From Methanobacteriota archaeon (GTDB taxonomy: Archaea; Thermoplasmatota; JASEFT01; JAUWIS01), in assembly GCA_030605245.1 (NCBI GenBank), contig JAUWIS010000006.1:1-15787 (forward strand): a stretch of 15,787 nucleotides of DNA. Reading direction: 5' to 3'. The notes beneath the pieces were generated by a model that searched no databases, was not told the origin of the DNA, and saw only the letters and a list, made by a program, of their open reading frames with translations. The position numbers and the translations under genes are program-made. How positions within the stretch are numbered: position 1 is the stretch's first letter; each line of letters opens with the position of its first letter. Positions 1-7,072 of this stretch are shown piece after piece.

Positions 1-493
1 AAACAACCTCGCCATCAACCTTCCCGGCAGCGCATGCTGTCACAAAATCCCTCATTGGGATTCCTGCATCCGCTAATGCAACAGATGCTGCTGTTAACCC
101 TGTACATCTTGTCCCTGCATCTGCCTGTAAAACCTCCATGTAAACATCAATAGTAGTCCTCGGGAACTGCTCTGTGAATATAACATGCTCCAATGCCTCA
201 GATGTGATTTTTGAGATTTCAACAGAACGCCTGTCAGGTCCGGGTCTTTTCCTGTCTGAAACAGAGAATGCTGCCATGTTGTATGTGCATTGAACAATTG
301 CCTTTGTAGAATCCTGGAGATGCCTTGGATATGCTTCCCTGGGACCGTAAACAGCAGCGGTTACCTTGTTCCCGCCCCATTCAATCAATGCTGAGCCATC
401 TGCATTTTTCAAAACACCTGCCTTGATTTTTATTGGTCTCAATTCATCAAACCTTCGTCCATCTAGCCTTCTTCCATCCTTTATTAATTCCAT
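1..493 (-). CDS. rrp41: Exosome complex 3'-5' exoribonuclease subunit Rrp41 (partial, C-terminal part beyond the left edge)
   Basis: Rrp41 is the RNase PH-like subunit that forms the catalytic hexameric ring of the archaeal exosome with Rrp42 and carries out phosphorolytic RNA decay and tailing. About 164 codons are present from ATG 493 and the frame stays open to base 1. The start MELIKDGRRLDGR, the VYGPREAYPRH block, the arginine-rich RKRPGPDRRSVEIS segment (substrate/phosphate side) and QADAGTRCTGLTAASVALAD are family hallmarks. The catalytic aspartate region of the family lies further downstream and is outside the window. The ATG follows the rrp4 stop by one base (TAA-T-ATG), with AAAGGGG just upstream as a possible ribosome site, so the two subunits are surely co-translated. 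In other archaea rrp42 follows; it would lie just left of this window. Confidence 0.97.
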   Translation of the reverse strand, partial: MELIKDGRRLDGRRFDELRPIKIKAGVLKNADGSALIEWGGNKVTAAVYGPREAYPRHLQDSTKAIVQCTYNMAAFSVSDRKRPGPDRRSVEISKITSEALEHVIFTEQFPRTTIDVYMEVLQADAGTRCTGLTAASVALADAGIPMRDFVTACAAGKVDGEVV

Positions 494-494
494 A

Positions 495-1163
495 TTACCC
501 CTTTCCATCAAGATATTTATCTATTGCATCTGTAAGACCGAATGTGTGTGCTTCCTTTTCAATCTTTCCTATTGCTCCAACAGCCTTTTTTACCATGTCG
601 GGTTTCCCATCAATCCAGATTCTGCCATTCTGACCCGCAAAAATTTTACAGTCTGTTTTCCTTTTTATCAATGAAATCATGGAACCTGCTCTGCCAACAA
701 TTCTTGGTATCCTGGAAGGTGAGACCTCAATTATCTGCCCGCCTGTGAGTTTCATTAATCCTATATCCTTCATGGTCACATTAATATGTTTAATTTCATC
801 AACCCCTGAAATCTTTACCAGTACAGTGTCTCTTATACATAAGAATTTTTCTGTCTCGCCAAAATTAACCCTCCATGGTGCCTCACTAACATGAAGCAAT
901 GCAGGATAAGGCGAGTTTATGTCAACCAGCCAGGAACTTGGACTTGCTTCAGTAATTATGCCTATAATGCAGTCCTGAATTTTTGGGATATATCGTCCAC
1001 TCAGGGGGATAACATTAGCATAGCTTCCTCTTATACTTTTCACACCAAACACGGATGCATAAACCTGTCTCCCCTCATTGTAAACACCCGCACCTGGTCT
1101 AAGGTCTTTACCAATCAACTCGCCTGGTAGGACAATCTCCCTTTTTTTTTCAGCATTATTCAT
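495..1163 (-). CDS. rrp4: Exosome RNA-binding cap subunit Rrp4
   Basis: Rrp4 forms the trimeric RNA-binding cap on the Rrp41/Rrp42 ring and feeds RNA into its central pore. The 222 residues show the expected order: an N-terminal domain beginning IVLPGELIG (about 10-60), an S1 domain (about 62-140, with SSWLVDINSPYPALLHVSEA), then a KH domain (about 142-210) with a GRAG loop as the GxxG element. Length is normal for the family. The start ATG lies six bases after the sbds stop; a start just beyond the upstream stop suits operon translation. It sits directly between sbds and rrp41, the standard archaeal arrangement linking RNA decay with ribosome maturation. Nothing unusual was seen in the sequence. 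Confidence 0.96.
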   Translation of the reverse strand: MNNAEKKREIVLPGELIGKDLRPGAGVYNEGRQVYASVFGVKSIRGSYANVIPLSGRYIPKIQDCIIGIITEASPSSWLVDINSPYPALLHVSEAPWRVNFGETEKFLCIRDTVLVKISGVDEIKHINVTMKDIGLMKLTGGQIIEVSPSRIPRIVGRAGSMISLIKRKTDCKIFAGQNGRIWIDGKPDMVKKAVGAIGKIEKEAHTFGLTDAIDKYLDGKG

Positions 1164-1169
1164 AATTAA

Positions 1170-1865
1170 TCACTTGACAATTTTTGTTTCAGCATTACCT
1201 TTTGTTTTCTCATTCAGTTTCTCATAAAGGTCATTCTGTAAACCTGCAGGAATCTCAACAACCCCTATCCATGAACCATCCTTCTGCCATTCTTCCTTTT
1301 TAATCTCACCAAAACCTTTTATGTCACCATAAACCTTCAGCGAGTCAGCACCTGAGACTTTTATTGCAACCCTGATTTTTTCAAAACTGATTGGGATAAC
1401 AGGTCTTAATGCCTTAAGCACATCTTTAACCTGGGCATCAACCGGTTTAAAGGCATCTATTTTCACCCTTGCTTCATCCATCGCGAGCTTTATTCGCTCA
1501 GGAGGATGAGGGGTCTTTGTCTGAGGGTTGATCGAGTTTCTGACAATAGATGCAATAACCTGTTTCCTTTTATCCTCAACAGCTTTCCTTCTCTGCTCAG
1601 TTGTCAGCTGGAGCTCACCTTTTAGAACAATCTCTTTTGCAATTGCCTCAACATCGTCAGAACCGAATACTTTTTTGATTTTTTCCTCAGAAGCCCTCGT
1701 CCCCTTTTTTGAATCCTTAAAAATTGTGTCTATAGCAAGATTTTCAATTATATTTACTGATTCATTGTTTTTTATTTTCTGAGCTGCATCAGGATCTATC
1801 AGAACCTCAAATTTTTCTCCTTCTTTCTCATACCTGGCGGTGACCGCATCCTCAAGTTTAACCAT
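1170..1865 (-). CDS. sbds: Ribosome maturation protein SBDS (Sdo1 homologue)
   Basis: This is the archaeal member of the Shwachman-Bodian-Diamond syndrome family, which in eukaryotes works with an EF2-like GTPase to release the anti-association factor eIF6 from the large ribosomal subunit; the archaeal role is presumed similar. The 231 residues fit three domains: the N-terminal FYSH domain (about 1-85, VKLEDAVTARYEKEGEKFEV), a helical domain with the conserved EQRRKAVEDKRKQVI and NPQTKTPHPPERI segments (about 95-160), and a C-terminal ferredoxin-like domain (about 160-231). Length is usual. The ATG comes two bases after the psmA stop (TAA-AC-ATG), and the gene's own TGA is six bases before rrp4, so it is an interior operon gene. 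Confidence 0.97.
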   Translation of the reverse strand: MVKLEDAVTARYEKEGEKFEVLIDPDAAQKIKNNESVNIIENLAIDTIFKDSKKGTRASEEKIKKVFGSDDVEAIAKEIVLKGELQLTTEQRRKAVEDKRKQVIASIVRNSINPQTKTPHPPERIKLAMDEARVKIDAFKPVDAQVKDVLKALRPVIPISFEKIRVAIKVSGADSLKVYGDIKGFGEIKKEEWQKDGSWIGVVEIPAGLQNDLYEKLNEKTKGNAETKIVK

Positions 1866-1867
1866 GT

Positions 1868-2593
1868 TTACCCTTTCTTTTTAATCCTGTCTATATATTT
1901 TTGAACATCCTCAGCAGAAAGTTTTCTGAAGTTCTCGTCCCTTTTAATAACACCTATCTCAACAGTTTTTGATGACAGACTCCCATCCTCAGAAGCCGGG
2001 CGCAGCGCATCTAAGGATAGAGATACAGCTTCGTCCATACCCATGCCATCCCTGTACTTTGATTCAAACATGCTGAGAGCAGTGTTTCTCCCCTCACCGA
2101 TAGCGCCTGCTCTGTAAGCCATCAACGCACCTGATGGGTCTGTTTCAAAAAGATAAATGCCTGAATCATCAACACCTGCAACAAGCAACGCGGTACCAAA
2201 TGGTCTGACACCACCGTACTGTGTGTAGGTTTGTTTGAAATCACATATCTTTTTAACAAGTGTCTCAATCCCGATTGCCTCATCATAATACAATCTGTTT
2301 ATCTGCGCCTCAACCCGCGCCCTGTCCACAAGAACCCTGGCATCAGAAACAAGCCCTGAGCTTGCACAGCCAACATGCTCGTCTACCTGAAATATTTTTT
2401 CAATGGATGATGCCTCAACAAGTTTAGATGCAATTCTTTTGTCAATAGCAAGTATTACACCATCCTTAAATTTCACACCAACAGCTGTTGTCCCACGCTT
2501 CACAGCCTCACGCGCATACTCAACCTGAAACAGTCGCCCATCCGGTGAGAAAACTGTTATTGCTCTATCATAAGCCATATTTGCCGGTTGCAT
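1868..2593 (-). CDS. psmA: Proteasome alpha subunit PsmA
   Basis: This is the alpha-ring subunit of the 20S proteasome, which gates substrate entry and docks regulatory ATPases; the catalytic beta subunit is not in this window. The family N-terminus AYDRAITVFSPDGRLFQVEYA follows a short gate peptide (MQPANM), and GVKFKDGVILAIDKR and RPFGTALLVAGVD are standard alpha-subunit blocks. At 241 residues it has the usual length. I chose ATG 2593 because the peptide before AYDRAI has the usual length for archaeal gates, and AGAAGGTGATA lies just upstream as ribosome binding site. It leads the psmA-sbds-rrp4-rrp41 run and has its own TATA box, so the palindromic array upstream may cut it off from rnp2 transcription. 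Confidence 0.97.
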   Translation of the reverse strand: MQPANMAYDRAITVFSPDGRLFQVEYAREAVKRGTTAVGVKFKDGVILAIDKRIASKLVEASSIEKIFQVDEHVGCASSGLVSDARVLVDRARVEAQINRLYYDEAIGIETLVKKICDFKQTYTQYGGVRPFGTALLVAGVDDSGIYLFETDPSGALMAYRAGAIGEGRNTALSMFESKYRDGMGMDEAVSLSLDALRPASEDGSLSSKTVEIGVIKRDENFRKLSAEDVQKYIDRIKKKG

Positions 2594-2601
2594 AATTTAT
2601 C

Positions 2602-2636
2602 ACCTTCTAAATAGTAAACACGAATGTGAATATAAA
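2602..2636 (-). promoter_or_regulatory. Predicted psmA promoter and ribosome binding site
   Basis: On the minus strand TTTATATT (2629-2636) is a good archaeal TATA box. A start about 25 bases further on would fall near 2607, giving a short leader that holds the AGAAGGTG ribosome site (2602-2609) before ATG 2593. The inference rests on motif and spacing only. Confidence 0.55.
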
Positions 2637-2650
2637 ACTTGTGTAAGCCC

Positions 2651-2660
2651 CTAACCCCTA
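2651..2660. repeat. Left copy of the direct repeat flanking the palindrome array
   Basis: CTAACCCCTA here matches CTAACCCCCCTA at 2830-2841 on the other side of the palindrome array. The paired copies look like a target-site duplication, but the two extra C bases in the right copy leave this open. Confidence 0.4.
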
Positions 2661-2661
2661 T

Positions 2662-2823
2662 CTTACGGAAAAGCATTTGGCTTTTCCTAAAATGCTAGGA
2701 AAATTGTAAAACGGTTTTCCGTAGCATGTTAGGAATTTGCTCCTGCATTTTACGGAAAATGCGTCTAGCATTTTCCTAAAATCTTAGGAAAAATCTTTGG
2801 TTTTTCCGTAAGAAATTCCGTAA
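2662..2823. repeat. Nested palindrome array (possible MITE-like or protein-binding repeat element)
   Basis: The stretch is one large imperfect inverted repeat whose two arms of about 72 bases match in blocks: TTACGGAAAA, TTTTCCTAA, TAGGAAAAT and TTTTCCGTA occur in this order from the left end and, on the opposite strand, from the right end (2812), while the short spacers between them have diverged. Hence GGAAAA (2667, 2698, 2754, 2787) and TTTTCC (2682, 2715, 2771, 2802) alternate at steps of about 14-17 bases. Each neighbouring pair can form a small hairpin, for example GGAAAAGC-ATTTG-GCTTTTCC. A further TTCCGTAA at 2816-2823 adds another outer end. There is no coding sequence. It lies between the rnp2 stop and the psmA promoter. 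The structure is directly visible; its origin and function are unknown. Confidence 0.85.
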
Positions 2824-2829
2824 CAACTA

Positions 2830-2841
2830 CTAACCCCCCTA
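2830..2841. repeat. Right copy of the direct repeat flanking the palindrome array
   Basis: CTAACCCCCCTA, the partner of 2651-2660. It overlaps the stop codon of rnp2 (TAG, 2839-2841), so an insertion here would have landed exactly at the end of that gene without damaging it. Confidence 0.4.
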
Positions 2842-3153
2842 ATCATTTGTCAGGTATTTCCTCATTGCCGCCTTGATTGTCCCGGATGTACCAGTTGTTC
2901 TTATTTCAACATCTGTCTTTCCTATTTGTTTAACAGAGGTTAATATTCTTATTGCCTCATCCTTTCCTGTGTGCGCGCATCTCATCAATCCCTTATTATT
3001 CCGGTATCTTGTAAGCCAGGGTTTAACAGATATGTATCTGTGTACAAACTCTTTTCTGATCATTTTCACAACCTCGTTTCTTTGGATGTTTTTATCAGAG
3101 ATTATCTCAAACGCTATGTACCTGCGACGTCCAACCTTGTCTTTTACAACCAT
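2839..3153 (-). CDS. rnp2: Ribonuclease P protein component 2 (Pop5 family)
   Basis: Pop5 is one of the protein subunits that supports the RNase P RNA in 5' maturation of tRNA; in archaea it pairs with Rpp30. The 104 residues carry the family start VGRRRYIAFEIIS, the central NKGLMRCAHTGKDEAI segment and the C-terminal TTGTSGTIKAAMRKYL block. Its length is typical of archaeal Pop5. The ATG follows the TAA of the upstream cation transporter with no base between them (TAAATG), and AGGTGG at the end of that gene serves as the ribosome site, so translation is coupled. The usual partner gene rnp3 (Rpp30) is not adjacent; a metal transporter occupies the upstream position instead. Confidence 0.92.
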   Translation of the reverse strand: MVVKDKVGRRRYIAFEIISDKNIQRNEVVKMIRKEFVHRYISVKPWLTRYRNNKGLMRCAHTGKDEAIRILTSVKQIGKTDVEIRTTGTSGTIKAAMRKYLTND

Positions 3154-4299
3154 TTAACCACCTGGTTCAATATGTATATGCACTTTATATTTTTTATACA
3201 TTTTTTGAATTGAGGATTCTATTTTATGACTCAGTTTATGGGATTCCTCTACATTCATCTTTTTGTCAACCACAACATGCATGTTTATAGAATTGGAAAT
3301 TTTGATCCCATGGCAGGAAAATACCTTTTTATTTTCCTCCACAATTTTCCTTATTATTTTTTTCATTTTTTCCTTATCCACTTGCCCCCATGGCTCAATA
3401 TGCACAATTGTTGACATACCTGTTTCCTTTTTTATTTTTTTTTCAACAGCAGATGCAATAGTATGCGCATCCTTTATATCCATGTCTCCAACCTCTAAAT
3501 GCAACGATGCAACCTTAAAAGTACCGTAATCATGAACAATTACATCATGAGCGCCCTTTACTCCCTCTACATCGCCCGCTAATCTCTTCACCCTATCTAA
3601 AAGCTCAGGGCTGGGTGCAAGACCAATAATCTTGTCAGCTGATTTTTTAGCAAGATTGATACCAACATAAATGACCAAACCAGCAATTACAACACCGAAA
3701 AATGAATCCAGCACAGGATAGTTGTACATATTTCCTAGAATTGCAATCATAACAAGTACTGTTGTAAACGCATCGGTTCTGTGATGCCAGGCATCCGCAA
3801 TCAATGCAGGTGAATCAATCCTTTTTCCAAGGACTACTGAAAACCTTGTCATTGCCTCTTTTATTATAACAAAGAAAAACAGGAGAAAAACAACAAAGAA
3901 ACTGCCTTTGACAGGTACAGGATGAAGAATCCTTTCTACGGACTGGTAAACAAACTCCGCCCCAACTATTATAAGGGAAACAGCAATGATAAGAGCTGCG
4001 ATGAATTCTACCCTGCCATGCCCAAAAGGATGCTTTTCATCAGGAGGTTTCTTTGAAAATTTGAAACCTATGATCACAACACAGGATGTCCAGACATCAG
4101 AAAATGAGTGAACGGAATCCGCAATTAAGCAGATGCTGTTTATCATTATTCCTATTATAAATTTTACTGCGAATAAAACAGTATTTCCAACTATGCTCAC
4201 CCAGCCCTCAAGGTATCCATACTTTGCCCTGACTTCAGGCTTTGATACATCTCCATAGTCTGGGATTATTTTCATAATTAGAAAGTTCATTTCAACCAT
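3154..4299 (-). CDS. Cation diffusion facilitator family metal transporter with duplicated C-terminal domain
   Basis: CDF proteins export divalent metals (Zn, Mn, Fe, Co or Ni) in exchange for protons. Six membrane segments fit residues about 32-220. The metal site is visible as DSVHSFSD (D61, H64, D68) in segment 2 and DAWHHRTD (D169, H172, H173, D176) in segment 5; KHPFGHGRVEF (89-99) follows segment 2 as usual. HxxxD in both helices is compatible with zinc-like metals, but nickel or cobalt cannot be excluded. At 381 residues it exceeds the usual length of about 290-300: a ferredoxin-like cytosolic domain ending VHIEPWG (about 225-306) is followed by a second one ending IHIEPGG (about 307-381). 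Start choice among M1, M4 and M9 is unsure. It is translationally coupled to rnp2 and lies 84 bases after the importer operon. Confidence 0.93.
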   Translation of the reverse strand: MVEMNFLIMKIIPDYGDVSKPEVRAKYGYLEGWVSIVGNTVLFAVKFIIGIMINSICLIADSVHSFSDVWTSCVVIIGFKFSKKPPDEKHPFGHGRVEFIAALIIAVSLIIVGAEFVYQSVERILHPVPVKGSFFVVFLLFFFVIIKEAMTRFSVVLGKRIDSPALIADAWHHRTDAFTTVLVMIAILGNMYNYPVLDSFFGVVIAGLVIYVGINLAKKSADKIIGLAPSPELLDRVKRLAGDVEGVKGAHDVIVHDYGTFKVASLHLEVGDMDIKDAHTIASAVEKKIKKETGMSTIVHIEPWGQVDKEKMKKIIRKIVEENKKVFSCHGIKISNSINMHVVVDKKMNVEESHKLSHKIESSIQKMYKKYKVHIHIEPGG

Positions 4300-4326
4300 T
4301 TAGGTCTTTTGGTTTTCATCCTAAAT

Positions 4327-4361
4327 GCAGTCATCCTGCCTCATACCAGTTGAGCAAACTG
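4327..4361 (-). other. Two small hairpins between the importer operon and the cation transporter
   Basis: The 84-base gap 4300-4383 contains two short perfect hairpins: CAGTT-GAGCA-AACTG (4347-4361) and GCAG-TCATC-CTGC (4327-4339). They may mark a transcript end or processing point after the FmdE-like gene, but neither is followed by a strong T run on the minus strand. No clear TATA box for the cation transporter was found here. Confidence 0.25.
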
Positions 4362-4383
4362 TTTATGAATATCACAAAATTCC

Positions 4384-4524
4384 TTACTTTTTCTTATCTT
4401 CCTGCAAACTGTACATAAAATTGTTGACGTATTTTTCAACAGCAATTTTTCCTATCCTTAAACCAATTACTGCATATGGTCCAAGATGGCCATGGAATCT
4501 TTTCAGGTTTTCAAGTTCAGACAT
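4384..4524 (-). CDS. FmdE-like miniprotein or truncated FmdE-family gene (46 residues)
   Basis: The predicted 46-residue protein contains LKRFHGHLGPYAVIGLRIGK, which strongly resembles the N-terminal motif of the FmdE family (subunit E of formylmethanofuran dehydrogenase and its many stand-alone relatives). The HGH motif gives H11 and H13 as possible metal ligands. It stops after QEDKKK, where family members continue for roughly another 100 residues with a cysteine-containing stretch; none of the three minus-strand frames down to 4300 resumes it. I chose ATG 4524 because GGAGAT lies six bases upstream; ATG 4536 is also in frame and would give 50 residues. The start overlaps the ATPase gene by 8 bases (ATGTCTGA). 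Either it is a functional small protein or a decayed remnant; the neat overlap and ribosome site favour continued translation. Confidence 0.7.
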   Translation of the reverse strand: MSELENLKRFHGHLGPYAVIGLRIGKIAVEKYVNNFMYSLQEDKKK

Positions 4525-5320
4525 AGCTATCTCCATTGTTTACCGGGGATATTAAAATAACATTTGGCCTACCAGTTACAGGATGTTTTTCAATCTTCAC
4601 ATTGACTTTATAAACGTTTCTGATGTTTTCAGCTATCAATACCTCATCAGTGTTTCCGATGGAATAAATTTTTCCATCATTAAGCAATATAAGTTTGTCA
4701 CAGAACCTTGCAGCAAGGTTTAAGTCATGAAAAACAGAGATGACAGTAAGTTTTTTTTCAGCATTCAGATTTCTGATGAATTCAAGTATTTCCAGTTGAT
4801 AATGGATATCGAGATGCGCGGTTGGCTCATCCAGTAACAGTATTTTTGGTTCCTGAGCAAGCGCCCTTGCAACAATCACCTTCTGGAGTTCACCCCCGCT
4901 TAGCTCTGTTATCAATCTATTTGCAAGATGGTGTATGCCTGTTGCTTTCAAACTATTTTCTGCAATTCTTATGTCTTTTTCTGTTTCAAACTCAAGTCTT
5001 TTTTTATGCGGATTCCTTCCCATCAAAACAATATCAATTACAGTAAGAGGAAAGGTAATATTTGCTGTTTGAGGAACAACACCTATGATTTTAGCAATCT
5101 CCTTCCTGTTTAGAGTAGATAATTCATTATTATCAAGCAGGATTGTACCTGTCACTGGTTTCAGTATGCTGCTGATACATTTGAGCAGTGTTGTTTTACC
5201 TGAGCCGTTAGGACCAATAATCCCAAGTATGTTTTTGTCTATTTCAAATGTGATGTTCTCAAGTGCCTTAATGCTGTCATAGTTGAATGAAACGTTTTCA
5301 ACCCTGATTTTTACCACCAT
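4517..5320 (-). CDS. ABC transporter ATP-binding protein (BtuD/FecE type)
   Basis: This is the cytoplasmic ATPase of a metal-chelate, siderophore or corrinoid-type importer. The 267 residues show Walker A GPNGSGKT (36-43), Q-loop Q83, signature LSGGE (139-143), Walker B LLLDEP (160-165) and the H-loop histidine in VFHDLN (H197). The start MVVKIRVENVSFNYDS at 5320 is preferred over the upstream ATG of the same frame at 5467, because the extra residues have no domain similarity and cover the permease gene, and AAGGTGA precedes 5320. It overlaps the end of the permease gene by 10 bases. The divergent nikR gene suggests a nickel-related substrate; by sequence alone iron-chelate or cobalamin would be equally possible. 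Confidence 0.95.
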   Translation of the reverse strand: MVVKIRVENVSFNYDSIKALENITFEIDKNILGIIGPNGSGKTTLLKCISSILKPVTGTILLDNNELSTLNRKEIAKIIGVVPQTANITFPLTVIDIVLMGRNPHKKRLEFETEKDIRIAENSLKATGIHHLANRLITELSGGELQKVIVARALAQEPKILLLDEPTAHLDIHYQLEILEFIRNLNAEKKLTVISVFHDLNLAARFCDKLILLNDGKIYSIGNTDEVLIAENIRNVYKVNVKIEKHPVTGRPNVILISPVNNGDSYV

Positions 5321-6369
5321 TTCACCTTCTTTTTTCTTCTTAGAAGATAAAGGAAGAAAGGTGCACCTAATAATGCAGTAACTATTCCAACCGGGAGTTC
5401 TGTTGGCTCTATAATACTTCTTGTTAATGTGTCTGCCAGAATAAGGAATATCGCACCGGTGATACATGATGATGGTAAAAGTATTCTATGGTCAGGTCCG
5501 ACAATGATTCTCATTACATGGGGTATGATAAGTCCAACAAAACCAATGATGCCTGAAACAGAGACCGCAGCAGCGGTAATCAGCGTTGAAAAAATCAGAA
5601 CAATCCTCTTCATATTTTCGACCTCTATGCCAAGATGCATGGCGGTACTTTCGCCTGTAAGCATGATGTTCAGGGCTTTTGAGAAAAAAAGCAGAACTCC
5701 GACACCAAGGATGATTAACGGAAAAATTGCGTAAACCTTGTCCCAGGTAGCTGACCAGAAGCCACCCATCAGCCAGAAGACAATACTTCTGAGTTCCTCA
5801 CCTGAAATATATTTCATGAATGACACCAGTGCTGAGAAGAAGCAGCCAACAGCAATACCCGCAAGCAGCAGGGTTTCAACAGGTGTTCTCCCTTTGCATC
5901 TTGCAATATTGTAAACGACGAATACAGCCTGAACTGCAAAAATGAATGCTGAGAGTTGCATTGTGTAAATTCCAAAAATACTAAGTCCTAAAACGATGAC
6001 GAGTGATGCGCCAAATGCTGCGCCTGATGATGCCCCAAGAATGTAGGGTGATGCCATAGGATTCCGGAAAAGACCCTGCATTGCACATCCTGCAACTGCA
6101 AGTGCTGAGCCTACAAGACCTGCAAGAATAATTCTCGGCAGTCTTATCTTCAAGATTATGGTTTTGTATGTGTCAGGCCAGTTTCCTTTTCCAAGCAGGA
6201 TTTCAAACACAGCCCTGAATGATATTTTATCTATGCCTGGTATCCCATTACCTATTGGACCCATGACACCAGTCATTAATGCGAAAAGCACGGTGAATAA
6301 CAGGGCAATAGATAAGCCAATGATTATTGTTAGCCATCTTATCCTCTTTCTGTAATATGTTTTTTCCAT
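5311..6369 (-). CDS. ABC transporter permease (FecCD/BtuC family)
   Basis: This is the integral membrane subunit of the importer, expected to work as a homodimer with about ten membrane segments per subunit. At 352 residues it has the usual length. Family hallmarks are IRLPRIILAGLVGSALAVAG, AMQGLFRNPMASPYILGASS and, near the end, GFVGLIIPHVMRIIVGPDHR followed by TELPVGIVTALLGAPFFLYL. The first hydrophobic segment (about 13-35) follows a lysine/arginine-rich N-terminus. The start lies two bases after the radical SAM stop; the end overlaps the ATPase start. Because only one permease gene is present, the transporter probably has a homodimeric pore. Confidence 0.95.
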   Translation of the reverse strand: MEKTYYRKRIRWLTIIIGLSIALLFTVLFALMTGVMGPIGNGIPGIDKISFRAVFEILLGKGNWPDTYKTIILKIRLPRIILAGLVGSALAVAGCAMQGLFRNPMASPYILGASSGAAFGASLVIVLGLSIFGIYTMQLSAFIFAVQAVFVVYNIARCKGRTPVETLLLAGIAVGCFFSALVSFMKYISGEELRSIVFWLMGGFWSATWDKVYAIFPLIILGVGVLLFFSKALNIMLTGESTAMHLGIEVENMKRIVLIFSTLITAAAVSVSGIIGFVGLIIPHVMRIIVGPDHRILLPSSCITGAIFLILADTLTRSIIEPTELPVGIVTALLGAPFFLYLLRRKKKVKWW

Positions 6370-6371
6370 TT

Positions 6372-7070
6372 TTATGCTACTCTCACACTCTTATATCTTG
6401 AGTCGCTGCTCAAGTTAAAAAATTCTTCTTTGCTCAGGCAGGAAAAGGTAACATTTTTCAGGTAATGCTTTGCGGTATCGGACGCATTTTTCACATCCTC
6501 ATACCTAGGCTTTTTCCAAGGTGTGCCTGGTACCGGAACATATCCAACAATATGATACGGAATATTTTTATCTATGTCTGCAACAAATTTTGCGATTTTT
6601 TCTATTTCATCATTATCAACATATTCCGGTATAAAAACACTGCTTGCCTTCATCTTTATACCCATGTTGTATGCTTTCTCAAAATTTTTTAAAACAGCCG
6701 TATTGGACACACCTGTGTAATCAACATGAAGTCTGTCTGTACAGGATTTTATGCTAACATTTGACTCATCCACATCCACAACATTTGAGCCGTTTGTATG
6801 TCCAAGACAGGCGTAAACCCCAAGCTCGTTTTTCACAAAACTTATCAGTTCAGGCAGCTCAGGGTTTGTTGTTGGCTCACCACCAACAAAATGCACCCTA
6901 TCAACATCCAATTTTCCAAGGGTTTTTTTTATTTGCTCTAAACCCAAAGGTTTTATCTCCTGCCCCCCATTTTTCAGTTTATAAGAACATCCTCTGCATC
7001 TGAAGTTGCATCCATTGTTGTGCACATTCGCCCTCTTAAACTCCATATTGTATGTAACCTTGTAGAACAT
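6372..7070 (-). CDS. Radical SAM protein of unknown substrate, encoded inside the importer operon
   Basis: The CNFRCRGC motif gives C21, C25 and C28, the three ligands of the SAM-binding [4Fe-4S] cluster, and GGEPTTNPEL (63-72) is the usual SAM-amine-contacting segment. The rest fits a short partial TIM barrel like pyruvate-formate-lyase-activating and related enzymes: LHVDYTG, SSVFIPEYVDNDEIEK and IPYHIVGYVPVPGTPW occupy the later strands. At 232 residues there is no room for a SPASM domain or auxiliary cluster. I start it at ATG 7070, two bases after the binding-protein stop with TGGAG upstream; the same frame could extend to 7103 but that covers the preceding gene. Its place between the binding-protein and permease genes suggests a role tied to the imported compound. 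I do not recognise a named family. Confidence 0.9.
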   Translation of the reverse strand: MFYKVTYNMEFKRANVHNNGCNFRCRGCSYKLKNGGQEIKPLGLEQIKKTLGKLDVDRVHFVGGEPTTNPELPELISFVKNELGVYACLGHTNGSNVVDVDESNVSIKSCTDRLHVDYTGVSNTAVLKNFEKAYNMGIKMKASSVFIPEYVDNDEIEKIAKFVADIDKNIPYHIVGYVPVPGTPWKKPRYEDVKNASDTAKHYLKNVTFSCLSKEEFFNLSSDSRYKSVRVA

Positions 7071-7072
7071 AA

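Noticed and set aside
366..674. Plus-strand open frame of about 100 codons overlapping rrp41 and rrp4
   Set aside because: It lies antisense to two clearly recognised exosome genes and its product has no recognisable domain or ribosome site.
2662..2823. CRISPR array
   Set aside because: The units are alternately inverted and spaced only 14-17 bases apart, with no constant direct repeat of CRISPR length, no unique spacers and no cas gene.
4384..4524. Evidence that the organism is a methanogen
   Set aside because: FmdE relatives are common in non-methanogens and this one is only a short fragment; no mcr, fwd or mtr gene is visible.
5321..5467. N-terminal extension of the ATPase gene to an upstream ATG
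   Set aside because: The extra residues come from the permease coding region read in another frame and resemble no ABC domain; ATG 5320 has a good ribosome site.
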